Below, piece after piece: positions 13,697-25,800 of a stretch of DNA of 64,000 nt. Position numbers and translations under genes: made by a program. The stretch covers positions 31,104,453 through 31,168,452 of the forward strand of contig RSEF01000006.1 in assembly GCA_003993805.1 (NCBI GenBank), given 5' to 3'. Source of the DNA: Himantopus leucocephalus (Eukaryota; Chordata; Aves; Charadriiformes; Recurvirostridae). The notes below the pieces were generated by a model. That model saw only the letters and a list, made by a program, of their open reading frames with translations. It was not told where the DNA came from and did no database searches. Positions within the stretch are counted from its first letter, which is position 1. Every line of letters starts with the position of its first letter.

Positions 13697-14177
13697 AGAA
13701 AAGACAAGAAAATGCTGTATATTTCATTTTAACCAGTTGGTTTGCAGAGATTCATTTCTTAATTTTGAATACTGAATGTGCATCCTTAAATTAGGAGGAA
13801 ATAGAGAATGTGAACAGAATTTAGTAAGACTGTTAGAATGTTATTGTATATAAAACTTGCTATAAAGTCAAAGCAGGATTTCAAGCTGTTCTCTGCATCG
13901 ATGACTGTCAGGGAAGATTTTAGAGAGGATTAGTGTCATTGTAACCTCCTGAAATTGTTTGCGTACGGAGCTACTGTGAGTGCTGGAATATGTCGCACAG
14001 CAGTAGAATCTGAATCTCGCGTACCCTGTAGATAATCATGTCTCTTCTCTAACAGTCTTGTACTACTGTTCATATGGTGGTACCCAGCAAAAGGTGTAAT
14101 GGCATTGGTGAGGCAAGTTTTCTGTGTTGGTGGTGTGGGTTTTTTGAGGATAGGGCCAAAAGTTGACTCTAGATTTC

Positions 14178-14216
14178 TTTTTTTTTTTTTTTTTTTTTTT
14201 TAATTAATTAGAAGAN
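14178..14216. repeat. Poly-T run with unresolved base
   Basis: About 24 T residues followed by TAATTAATTAGAAGA and an N at 14216. Read quality is evidently poor here and the length is unreliable. Confidence 0.9.
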
Positions 14217-17020
14217 AAAAAGAAAAGTCACGTTTAGAGAACCTTTCCCTACTGGGCTTGTAAATGTTGTTATCTTTCTATTAGTTTCCTTCTTTCTGTT
14301 AGGAATGCAATAACCCTGTCCAAAAGCATAAAGATTGTTTCTGCTTATATTTAATTTCTCTTAACCCAGAGAATCTGTGTCAGTGTGCTTCATCATCTAA
14401 TTTTAAGCCCAATGTCAGTGTCTCAAATAAAATAATGTTTCGAGTTGGACGTTATTTAAAGCATAACCATGATAGAGAATGTGTTGCTGTAAACCTAACA
14501 TCACTTGAGAGATGTGACAAGGCAAATGATTCACACTGCCTTACTGGGTGTGTGGAAGATTAGGGGCTATCAAAAATCCGCACTGAAGGATGTGGGAACT
14601 AAACGGGAGAAAGGAAGTTAAAAGATGTTGAAACTTGGTGAAATGCTTGAGTGTGGCAGTAGCTGAAACTGTCCTTATTAGCTGAGACTCTCAGTGGGAT
14701 GGCTTAGCTAACTTTATACACAGCCACAGAAAATGCGATGTTGTAGGAGAACTCAAAGGCACAAAAATGGGATCTCAGAAATTTTCTGTGACGGTGTGTC
14801 AGATATGTTAATTAAGATGGGGCAGACATGCCCAGGAAATCAAAAGCGATAATGTGATCCTCCCACCATCTACCATTAAGTATTCTGAGCCTGGGATTTT
14901 CAGTCAGAAATCTCTGCTTACTACCCTGCAGTTCTATGCAGAGTCTTAAACCTTTTATTAAATATACAGGAAAAAGGAGAGAAAAGCATTTGAAATGTGA
15001 AGTATTAAGTATAGGTTTCATTTTAACTCTTAACTCTTACTTCCTTTTCCTTCAGCTTTAGGGACTTCTTACAAAGAAAACTCATGTTAAGCATTTCTTT
15101 AGATCAATACTAAAGATGATAACTGTCCTTTTTTGGAAGAAGGAAAAAAAAGGTTACTTAATGCAGGCTTTAACTGCAGCTGCTGCTGCTGGAACTTAAG
15201 CCTCATTCCTTGAAAACAAATGTATGGGGGTGGAGAGGGGTGGGACCACAAAAAAAATATGGAAAATATAAATTGCATCTCTTGTGCTGACTTCTACCAG
15301 CTGAGAATGATTGATATAAAATATGCTTTTAAAACTGATTCCAAGATTTGGCATATTTCCACTAGCTTTATACTGTGAGAGATACTGCTGTAGCTACAGT
15401 TTTACCTGTTGACTTACACTACTATCAGAAGAGAAACCATTCAATGAGAATGGTTAAGCAGAAAAAAAACAAGTAGAAAATACTGAAGAAAATATGGAGA
15501 GAGGAGTATGGAAGTATTGAGGTAACAGAAGAATGTAAATCTTGTGTTACTTTTAAATCAAATGTAGCTTTAGGTTGCAGTTTATTAATTGGTAAACATA
15601 GTTCATATTCAAAACTCGTATTTTCTTTTGTATTACTTGGAAGTAGGCCAGTGGAAAAAACCTGCAGTGAGGCACAAAAATAATGGCATAATTTTTTTTT
15701 TTCCACTGAATGTACTATAATATGTCCTGCTTCTGCTGTTGCATTTGTTTGATAATGTATATTCCCATTTGCTTCAGTAACAACAGGGGTAGCTTATATG
15801 TATTTTGGGTTTTGAGTTACTCCCCACATAGAGGTCCATGGGTTGGTAGGAATCTATTTTTCATCACAGACTTGGAAGCCTGAGATTAATTAAAATATGC
15901 ATTCACTGTTGTTAAATAAAATTTGTCTAGATGACATTTTTAAAATAATGCAAAGGTGAGTAGCACCAGATGTCCTTTTTCAACGTATTATTCAGGGAAC
16001 AGTTAAATTACTAGGAATTTGATCAATGAATCATGTAATAGAAGCAAATTAGCTGCCGGGCTTGTCATAAATAGTTTTTCATTGACAAGGAATCCTGAAT
16101 ACAAGGTTCTGAGTCTTTTCAACTCCTCCTTTCTTCTCCTTTTCCAACCATACTAATCTTAGCCCTATAGAAGTTCCCTATATATGTCAGGTGAGGTAGA
16201 ACCGCCATGTTGGTGGTTTTGGTGAGAGAGACCAAATTATGAACATATCCTTTATTTGTGTGTGCTATGAGCGTGCACATATAAAAATTTAGCCATAAGT
16301 CCATGGGGAAAATAAATTCTGTCATATTTTTATGTTATTTAATGATTCCCCAGTATAAATCCAGGAAACTGTAGAGGTAGGGACAGAGTGCAAAGATGAA
16401 AACATGATGCAGTTTAAATGGAAGGAGATACCTGGTTGATTGGAAAGGAGTTCACCTGTGGACTCCTGTGTAAGTGAGCACATAGTGAAGGAAACAATGT
16501 ATGGCTCAGACTCCTCCTGCCTTGCTGCCAGCTGCTGGCTGGAAGGCTGGACCTCCGTGGGACTGTCAGGTGAGGTATAAGTTAGTTTTGTATTTGTCCA
16601 TGTCTTATCCTGGTTCTCGCTCACAGTTGCTCGGATACCTTTTTGGGAAACGGTGCAATGAAGGGCGCATTTGGGCTCATGCAATTAAAATGCATAAAGT
16701 TCTGTGAAAAGCAAAGCTGGAATTAAACTTTTGCAATGACAGCGTGAGCTTATTGCATTTCCAGTATCTGTTTGCATGGTTACTAGAAGAATAGTTGAGG
16801 AAGTTCTAAATTGGTTGGCTTCCAGCTCCTTGTAAAACCACTTGATTCCCTTTTCTAAGTTACATTACTCTGCATTTAGGCATCATGTAATCGACTGCCC
16901 TTCTCATGCATGAATAAAATAAATATCTGCTTACACAGGATCACCCTTTTTATTTGAAAGAAAACTTCATCCACTGCTACTATTTAAAGGCCTACATAAC
17001 TTGTCTGTAACAGGATATCG

Positions 17021-17305
17021 ACTCACAGAATTGTCTAGGTTGCAAGGGACCTTTAAGATCATCAAGTCCAACCATCAACCTAACACTGCTGAAACCGCCA
17101 CTAAACCATGTCCCTAAGCACCACGTCTACCCATCTTTTAAATACCTCCAGGGATGGTGACTCCATCACTTCCCTGGGCAGCCTGTTCCAATGCTTAACA
17201 ACCCTTTCTGTGAAGAAAATTTTCCGAATATCTGTCCTAAACCTCCCCTCGCGTAACCTGAGGCCATTTCCTCTTGTCCTATCACTTGTTACTAGGCAGT
17301 TACTA
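17021..17305 (-). mobile_element. CR1 LINE 3' fragment with open ORF2 C-terminus
   Basis: Reverse-strand CR1: CACAGAATTGTCTAGGTTGCAAGGGACC begins the reverse complement of the 3' end, and CTCTTGTCCTATCACTTGTTAC lies at the 5'-truncated side. On the minus strand the frame 17316-17101 is open for about 70 codons and reads [17 protein letters not shown] and ALRDMV-like VLRDMV, which is the C-terminal tail of the CR1 ORF2 reverse-transcriptase/endonuclease protein. No catalytic part remains. This is a repeat relic, not a gene. The uninterrupted frame suggests it is one of the less decayed copies in the window. Confidence 0.92.
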
Positions 17306-19839
17306 GGTTGACCCAAGTAGATATTGACTCCAATATAGCTATTTTAAAAACATAAGAATACTCCTTTTCAACTTTCAAGAAAATATACTTTGTGGAAATG
17401 CTTGGATTTAAAGCAGATGTTTTCTGAATCCTATTGCTTTGTTTATTTTGTCATGGAAAGTGTTACACTGCATGCCTCACACCACAGAAAGAAGCACATG
17501 GTAATGGACTTGTTATAGGCTGAGGAGACACCAATTCTGAGTTTATTCATTATAATGTTTTCTTGATCTGCATTTTTATTGTTGGTTTGGTAGCCTCTTT
17601 GTTCTCTATGTCCTTGGAGATAAATGGTACTGAAAAGTTTGCTTTGTCAGTAATTCCATGGAGTGGGTATAAAAGTCGTGTCTGAGCTGTCAATAGAAAC
17701 TGTTTTGCTCTTCCACAAAGTCTCATATGGCTACATTTGTTACTTTTACTATATAATTAATTTCACACCATTTTTTTTTCAAGAAGGTGATAAAGATGCA
17801 TAGTGTCCAAAGGCTTTTATATTTTAGTGTTTCAGTAATTTTAGTGAATAAGAGCTACTCAAGTAAAGAAAGTTCCACTTTCACATTTGCAATCTACTTC
17901 CTATTAAGTGAGCAATAACTATGGGAGTAGCCAATTATGGTTGGTTGGCAATAACTTCTGTATTTGTCAATATATTGACAGCTTTTGGAATATGATTTGG
18001 AATTCAGCCTTTTAGCTTTATAACTTTTGTGCTGTCTTGTAATGGTGCACCACTGTTAAGAGCAATTAACCATAAGTAGAAAAAGCTGTTAAGGGTATAT
18101 TCCTTTGTTTTTCACTGAAAGTATAACAAAGATTTACACAATTAAAATTAACTTTTGAGAAGAGGCTTTTCCAGCTTAAAGTGCCTAAATAATCATTCTA
18201 TAAATGTAGAGGGGAAAACATGAGTGGATTTAGGAAGACATAACTGATTATATAGTAGCAGCACTTCAATGAACATTTATTGTAGAGTGTCAAGATCATA
18301 GCAAAATTAGAAAATTTAGCACTCTGTGGTAATGGTAGGTGTTTTTCAGAAATATTGTTACAAGCCGTGTTATGAAAGAGAGAAAACCGTCGCACATCAT
18401 TATATGCTGCGTAGAAACTCCTGGGATGTGTTTCTTGCAGACAGTTTGAATCTCTAGTACCTCTTCAGTAAGAATCGCTCCTTCAGCTTCAGCTGGCTAT
18501 TTACCAAGTTCTGAAGGCTGAATAAACTGTAGAATTCCCGACATTGAAATATTCTGTCAATAACATGTTTAATTGTGATTCTGGTCTGGCTGTTACGTTG
18601 CCTTTTTCCCTGTTTATCTTAGGCTGGGGCAGAGAGGTCAGGGGTGTATGGTATGGTATGGGACACTGTCACAGAGGTATTCATTGTGTCTTATTCCTTA
18701 TCAGTGTAATAGGAACACTAAAACTCAATCCCTCTGATAGAAATTCAGTATTAGGATTATAAAGTGGAAAATAAATTTTTATTATACACAGTTCACCACT
18801 TAGTATCGTATGTGTTCCCAAGCAGGAGCCCACATACTAAAACTTTTATCTTAGCTGTAATTAAAACTTCAGTGAAAGTACAATATGATCATCCAGGTAG
18901 GTTCAGAGTTACTTTGTATTAAAGAAAGGCTTCAAATGTGGTGTGAATATTAGCAGGTAATTATTCCAGTATGATGTGAGAACTTATTGACACATTTACC
19001 AGAGGGAGGTTATTAAGTTTTGTACGCTTGGTTAGAGAAGAGGGAGGACTGCCTAAACAAGATAGTCATTCGTATAAACACAGGAAGGAGAAGCGAAAAG
19101 AAAGCTCAAGAGTTGGGAACATGAAGGTTTGTTTTGAGGGGAGAATCAGTCAGGCAGTAAGAGTGGCAGTGAGCAGATCACTGTGGAGAGATTTACGTTA
19201 GCAACAGAGTTTAAAAAGGAGTGGAGTGATGATGTTTCTGTGATTCTCTTCCAGCTCAAATTTCAGGAGCTTTTAAAGGTGCCTGTTTTTTGCTTCTAGA
19301 ATATTCTTGTCGTGGACCATAATTGTGGTATTAACTCCACCTTTGTTCAAATGGTTTCAAAGCTTTCTTTTTGTTTGCTTTTGTCAAAAGCAAGAGTTCC
19401 AATTATATGAGACATTTTACCAAACATCCGCAATAACACTTTCTTTCATTACACATTTGAAACTAATGGAATTTTGCCATTGCTTTTGCCGTTGGTCAGT
19501 ATTTCACCTTGTATAGAAAAGATGTATTATCATAATTTCCTGTATGGTGCATTGAAATGGTGGACTTTAATGGCTATTCTCAAACTGCTATTATTTAAGG
19601 TGTGGAGGAAAGCCTCTAATGACACATGCATGGTTCTTAACTCTACAGAAAATAAATTAAATGATGTGTTAGTGAAATGTTCTTCAAAGAAGCTTATAAT
19701 CGAAGTAGTAATATTATTTTTTTTAATACAACTTGTAGGAAATGTGTTTAGGATGAAGTGTTAAAATCCATGAAAATTCCTTTAGTTATAAAGTAAAATA
19801 TGGGTGAATAAATCTCACTTTTCTGTTTTGATTTTATAG

Positions 19840-19933
19840 CTTGCACGTGCAGTGGACATGCAAATATTTGTCACATGCAAACAGGAAAATGTTTCTGCAC
19901 AACTAAAGGAATCAAAGGAGACCAGTGTCAACT
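19840..19933 (+). CDS. ATRNL1: ATRNL1 internal exon A: first six cysteines of a laminin-EGF module
   Basis: This is an internal coding exon of attractin-like 1, a single-pass membrane relative of attractin (mahogany), a family tied to melanocortin-receptor signalling. What I see: a pyrimidine-rich acceptor ending TTTTATAG at 19839 and a donor GTGAGTAC at 19934. The first two bases (CT) finish a codon from the previous exon, then come 30 codons, then two bases (CT) that need one more. The peptide starts CTCSGHANICHMQTGKCFC and continues through TTKGIKGDQCQ. Cysteine spacing is C-x-C-x6-C-x6-C-x-C-x9-C, which is C1 to C6 of a laminin-type EGF domain. No stop occurs in frame. Known: ATRN and ATRNL1 have two such modules before the juxtamembrane region; this wording (SGHANIC, GIKGDQCQ) suits ATRNL1 rather than ATRN. 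By order it should be the second module. The domain is extracellular. Exon number is not determinable here. Confidence 0.93.
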
Positions 19934-21170
19934 GTGAGTACAATTAAATGTAGCCCAAAGTTATTGCAATTCCTGTCTAGTGTATAATCACTTTTTTCCT
20001 TTTCTTTGTTTTGCTTTTGGTTTTGGATTTTGTGATTGACCTGATAATGTCTTACTGATGAATCTAGTGTTCCCTACATTTCTTGTGAAATGTCAATGTT
20101 AGTTACTCTTTTGTTAAAGAATTACATCACAAATATGAGTAATATTTTGCAGACACTACCGATTTAAAAAAATATCCCGTAAAAAGAAGTAACTGGATAA
20201 TTACCTGTAGTTGTCTTCCTTTTTTTAGGATTTTTAAAAATTATTGTAAGTAAAACATATCTGCGAAATTGGTAATTATATTCAGTACCTTTGACACGTA
20301 TCTTGATCAGAACCTACAGTGATTAGATTGTTAGAGTTTTGGAAACATATTAAGATGCACAGTGTTTTAGACATTTTCTGATATCCTTAAATATAGGAAA
20401 GAGGAATGTGTAGACCTGTTATGGAAAGTAAAATTAGTGTATCTTGCTTTGTGCTGGAATAGCTTATTGTGTTTGTTTAGAGGAGTAGTTTGCAACACAT
20501 TAAAGTTACCTATGAGTAGCCTTATATTTAGAGACGTTTCTTTCAGTTCATTCTATCCTGTACACTGCATTATCCAATAGGAACCTTATTCCTTTCACAA
20601 TTATAGTTATTTTAAATAGTATCTCACCCCAAAATTGTCTTAGCAATGTTAGTTGGAACTGGGGAAAAGGCATAAATACAGCTTATTGCTCTCCAGCAGG
20701 GAGAGGTGCCAGAAGGTTATGTTCTGCCTGCTACAAGGTGGATTCTTTCACAGGATTTGTGGATTCATCTTTGATGCACTTAATGAACTGGCTTAAATCC
20801 CTACCCTTAACGCTTTGCTTGATAAATAGTCAAGAAGCAAAAGTATCCAATACAGAGGTGATGTTGATATTCATGAGAGAGCGCTGTGTGGGCAGGTATG
20901 CTGTTTCAGCGGTCTCTCTGGGCCTTTTTGTCTAGCTAGTTGGAGACTCTCAGGATGAGATGTCTTAATCTTGGTTTTCCTAAATGATGAATTTTTATCA
21001 TGACAAAAGCTGAAGAGCGATAATATCTTTAAACTCTGAATTGTCTTCACTGAGAAGTTTTTTCCTCTTTTTGTGTCCAAACACTTACTCAGTTCTAGAT
21101 GTTAATGAGTGGTTTGATTACCAGTGTGCTACAAGCATATGTTGATGCCATTCTACCTATTTACAAAGAA

Positions 21171-21187
21171 TTGGGGGGCGGGGGGGG
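21171..21187. repeat. G-rich homopolymer (G6-C-G8)
   Basis: Six G, one C, eight G on the + strand within AT-rich intron. Length is error-prone in draft assemblies. Confidence 0.85.
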
Positions 21188-21897
21188 AAATCTACTCCTC
21201 TGTACGTTGTAACACTTGAACTACAGGAAACAGTTTCTTTGCTCATAACTCCAATCCTCTACCAATTACCATTCAGCCTAACGTACTCTTTAGAGACCTT
21301 TTCCCCCATCCATATTTCACATGCCTATTTTGCTATTCCTTTCCCTCTGTCCTGTGTCCATTTCATCATCATCTTCTCTGCTCTGATTTGGAACTTTGTC
21401 TCATATGATCGGTTGTGCTGTTCAGCCATATCAGTCTGCTGTCCTGCGTTTGTGTCTGTCACAAAAGGTTCTTTTATCCCATTTACTGAACTAGAAGAGA
21501 AAAGGTCGTTCTGGTGGTGGATTTTCATGTCCTTGTCAAGAGTTACAGCAATTCCACAAAATGGAGGAAACGGAGATTTGAATTTCAACTTTTCCAGAGT
21601 AAAGTTAAAATTGCAGTTTCAGACTGAGATCCCTGGTTCTGTCACATGTAATACATTCTCCTTCCTAGTTTCTTACATAGACCAAAGGTTTATCCAGGGC
21701 ACGCTGTATTGTTAAAGCATTTGGTATTCCAAATGGTTTCTTTTGTATGAAATAAACTGTGCACAGCAGCCATTTTCAAATTGTTTTTGGCTGTGATCAC
21801 ATTTCAGATTGTGAACTTTGCATCTGTTGGGTTCATCGACACAAATATTAGCATAAAAATTGAGTTTATGCTCTTAAGTCCTTTCCTAACTCTGTTT

Positions 21898-21932
21898 TTA
21901 AATAAATAAATAAATTTTTAAAATTTAAAAAA
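21898..21932. repeat. (AAAT)n and A/T-rich tract
   Basis: TTTAAATAAATAAATAAATTTTTAAAATTTAAAAAAA: AAAT units followed by self-complementary A/T sequence. Low complexity. Confidence 0.8.
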
Positions 21933-22768
21933 AGACTATGAAGACTATCTAGTTTATGACAGCACATGTAGAAAGAGACCAGTTGCAGTAACGGACACTT
22001 TGAATGTATTAGAAGACTATCTGGGATAAAATTTCAGTACTGGAGACTTATTGTAAGATCACTGGATATTCTGAGGAAAGCTGATAACCGCAGATTTAGA
22101 GTTTTAGTACATGTCATCAGATGATACGCTTAGGATTTGTCATTTTACTCTGATGCTTGGTTTGAGGAAGTGATCCATTCATGTATGGAAGTTTCAGTCA
22201 AATGTTGTTTTTTAGTTATTTCCCTTAGAACATCAGGAGATGAAGAACATGAAAAATAGGTCACTCCTGAATCACTGAATCCAGTCCCATACTGCCATCT
22301 AATATGTAAACTTTGTATCAATAATGCAAACTTGATCAGATTGTACTATGTTTAAAAAAATAGAAAACTATTTTCTCGGTAGAAATTATCCTTACATTCA
22401 AAACCTGTTTGAAAGTATCATATTATATTGTCAAAATACATATAGTGTCGTTATCTAGAAGATAAGGATTATTTTAAATCAGCTAAATGCTTTACTTGTA
22501 TTTATTACTTTATTATGTTCTGTATAAATCATCTGTAACTTGATTCAAAGTGTGAATACTGTTCTCCATAGCTCTGGATAAAAATTGTTTTTTGCCGGTC
22601 GTTAGATGGGCTGTTGTGCAATCTCAGCAGCGAACCTATAACCCTGTGATTTCTAAAATAAGGATTTCTGTGAAAATTCCAAACTCTAGCTGTTTGGTGT
22701 GAAAGTTAGATTTATATTCCTGTCAGGAATCGTATTGATTCGAAAGTCATAGCTGCAGGGTTGTGTGT

Positions 22769-22811
22769 TATCTCTCTCTCTCCCTCCCTCCGTCTCTTCC
22801 TCCTTCCCTCT
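22769..22811. repeat. Polypyrimidine (CT)n/(CCT)n tract
   Basis: TATCTCTCTCTCTCCCTCC and further CCCTCCGTCTCTTCCTCC form an almost pure C/T strand for about 40 bp. It could mimic a splice polypyrimidine tract, but no credible exon follows. Confidence 0.8.
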
Positions 22812-25800
22812 GATGCTTTTATATCTGCTCGTCATGTGCAGTACACACCATGCCTTGGGGACAGAGTTTTTAGGAAATCAAGGAAACTTTACAACACTTT
22901 TTTTTTTCTTTTTCTTTTTCCCCTCCTTAGCTTAAGAGCAGCTAGTTATTTGTGGGTTTATGGAGGAACTGCTTTATTTCTTTTCTTATTTTTTATTTAT
23001 TTATAATTTTTTTTAGTCTACTCATCTCTGTTATTTTAATTTCTGAATTGTGCTGTTGGATAACAGGAAGCACAGTGAAGTTTTAAATCAAAATTAGTGT
23101 TCTAAAGCAGCCTTTAGCATATATTTATATTCTGTTTTATAATGTTTTAACATTTTTTTCTAAAAAGAAATATTTTTGTTGCCTTTAAGTAGATAGTTTC
23201 AGTTGGTAAAAGCCTGTAATACTCTCCTAATCAGGAGGAACTGATTAGAATGGTTTCATTATTCAAAGTAACTAGACTGTAAAACAATAAAACAAGGTAC
23301 AAATAAAAAACGTGTATTTTTTTCCCATAATTTTAATAATGAAATGTGCCATTGATAGTAACAGGAAAATCAACTGACTTAAAACATAATTTTAGGTGAA
23401 AACTATTACTTTAAGGTAATTTTCTTTAATTTTCTGTAATATTTGATTTACTAGCTGCTCATTTTATTCCCACATAAAATTTTGTGTACAGAGATTTTGA
23501 AATTTCCATAGGTTCCAGTGTATCTGTATGCAGGATTATATACACAGATAAATTTTCAGGAATAGGCCTAATGAAATGTAAGGAATATGCTAAGGGGATG
23601 TTTCAAATTCTGATATTAAATGAGAGAACTTTTACTGGATGCAAGGAAGAAAAATATGGAAATTACAGAATTGACTGAGTAGTTAAGCCATTCTTTGAGA
23701 AGTTTCGGTATGTCTGGGCTCTTTTAAGAGACAGCCTTCACCTGGAGATGTGCCTGTAGCTTTTGTGATCCCTTGTAAATCTGGACAAATGTTGAGCTTC
23801 TGGAAAGGTTACAGGGTTACAAACGCTTGGTGGAAATAAAGTTTCATAGTGAATTTTTCAAATTGTCAGGTTTTACTGGATGTAATGTAACATTTATTGC
23901 ACTGTACTTCCCAGTTACAGCCCTTGCTGGAGTTTTGGGGGAAGGAAATCAATCTCTTTTGTTAAGTGCTTTCCACTGTGGCAGATTTTAGGCTATTGGA
24001 CCTGTCCCGTTGGTATTGAAACTGTATCTTTGAAAGGTGGGCAGGTTAGATATCATGTTAGTGTACCTAAGTTCCCAGGCATAAATCATAATAGTATTTA
24101 TTTTACCTAACTGGGAAACATTAAAATGTTGAGAAAGTCTGCTGTGGAGTGTTAAAAAAGAGCTACGAGAAAACCATGTAAGAACTGGGCAAAAACTGGG
24201 CTCCAAGACTTCTGTAATAGAGAGCTGCTAGGTGAAAAGAAAATATTGGGGGAAAAAGAAAATCTTATTTTTAATATTGTATTTTGTAGTATATTTTATG
24301 TAGCTGTAAGAAGGATAAATATAAGAGTATAAAATGTATAGATCCAGGATATTCTGGAATGAAAAAGTAACATTTTGCTCATTTTAATTCTAATAAATAT
24401 TCAGACTATTCATTTCTTAGTCATACTGTTATTTCTTCTGAAGAGGTGGAAGAAATACTATTTTATTTATAAAAATATACTCTGTTTATTTGGTAAAATC
24501 TTCACTGTATGCAAGCTTTAAAAATCTGTTTAATAATGTAGGGATCTGTGCATAAATAAGCACTTATTGATAGTCTGATTTACATAAGAATAAGATTTTA
24601 AAATATCCAGCTGTCCTCTTCTGCATAATTCCCCTCCACAGAATGGTGTAATTCCTCTTACCAGATGGAAAAGCAGGTAAAAATATACTGGGTTATGAGT
24701 CAAATCCACCATTCTATTGATATCACTGCAGCTTATTTGCTGATAGCAGAGTAAATCTCTTCCCCGTTGTTTCCTCTCAGAGCTCCGCTTTCTGCTTTCC
24801 AATAGGGGAAAAACTGACAGAAATCATGTAACAAATTCACTTTATTACAACTTCCTTTATCAAAGAGACACACACAAACCCAAAACAAACAAAAACAACC
24901 CAGGGAGATTCTAGTTGCTGGAGGTTTAATAACAAAAACTTCTGTTGAAGTACTTCTTTTTCCTGATAAAGGGTGGAATCCATTTAATAGTAGTTACTAT
25001 GATGATCTGTGCTTTTCTAAAGTGAAATTAAAAAGTATAATAGTTAATGTTTTAAAATACTAGACGAAACTGTATTTTAATTATTTTCTTTTGAGGCTTG
25101 CTTTTTCCTGTTTCTGTCATTTGGTCATATTCCACCATTAGTTTTATATATTTGGTTGTACTTGACATGAGGTGTTTTCTCCTTGTTGACGCTGAGTCCA
25201 GTCCTTGATTTTCCGTTTAACAGAGCGCTTTGACGTGCCTATGCATGTTACTCCACTAGCTGTGCTGTTTCAAGAATTCCAGCAAAATCTGGCATGTAGA
25301 TCTAGGTGGGTTTAGCAACTGCCTCTGTTCTTATTTAACTGCCTGAAAATTTTAGCTTGCTTCTGTAAGGATAGGTTCAAGCCCTCAGCTAGCTCTTGAA
25401 GAGCTGGATCGTCAGGTTGCTAAGGAGAACAATAAAATAAAACTCCCACTTCAACATTAAATATATGTTTTAAATCTACTAGTTTTCTGGTCTACGTGTA
25501 GTAATTATTGCCAGATCTATCAAGGACTTGAGATACTTTTTTTTTTTCTTTATTCATGTTTCTGGCATCAATCATTTTTGCTTAAATTGCAGCTTTCATT
25601 TAAACAATATGTCTGATATCAAAGCTTCAGAACGTGACCCAAATGCACTCTAATGGCTTAAACGCTCAGAAGGCACTTGAAACATTTGAGATGGGTTATT
25701 AATGTAAAATTTGAAGAAAAACAACATTTCTGATCCGCAATGGGCCTTGTACAGTCTTTTTTAAATAGTTTTTGACAGTATTGTATGTGAGTATCAACCT

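Larger units (their letters stand above)
1..19839 (+). other. ATRNL1: ATRNL1 intron upstream of exon A (3' part)
   Basis: This is intronic sequence preceding exon A; the intron starts outside the window, so its length is at least 19,839 bp. It is AT-rich with frequent stops in all frames. Identifiable contents are listed separately: CR1 pieces near 2.1, 4.0, 4.9 and 17.0 kb, a truncated ERV LTR at 8.5 kb, GT and poly-T tracts. In the remaining stretches (roughly 1-2095, 2259-3945, 5213-8517, 8796-13643, 13698-17020 and 17306-19839) I see no gene, structured RNA or recognisable element apart from short homopolymers. I looked for the exon encoding the preceding laminin-EGF module and did not find it. 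Confidence 0.85.

Noticed and set aside
15283..15312. TGACTTCTACCAGCTGAGAATG, similar to a common sauropsid repeat word (TGATTTACACCAGCTGAGGATC)
   Set aside because: Only about 20 bases agree and no flanking match was seen.
16322..16684. 120-codon minus-strand open frame
   Set aside because: No recognisable family, overlaps another open frame on the + strand, and has no splice or promoter support.
17101..17316. Minus-strand 71-codon frame with protein similarity
   Set aside because: It is the tail of CR1 ORF2, a retrotransposon relic, not a host gene.
21239..21715. 158-codon open frame on the + strand, the longest in the window, with an overlapping 87-codon frame on the minus strand
   Set aside because: The translation shows no domain, no plausible splice context and strong hydrophobic/low-complexity bias from T-rich DNA. 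A frame this long can arise by chance in 64 kb.
22769..22930. Polypyrimidine tracts that could be 3' splice signals
   Set aside because: No following segment continues the ATRNL1 frame or encodes attractin-family residues.
24510..24800. Stretch whose reverse complement reads like an old amniote repeat (TTTACTCTGCTATCAGC, then TGGTGGATTTGACTC)
   Set aside because: I could not name the family or define edges. The resemblance is too loose to annotate.
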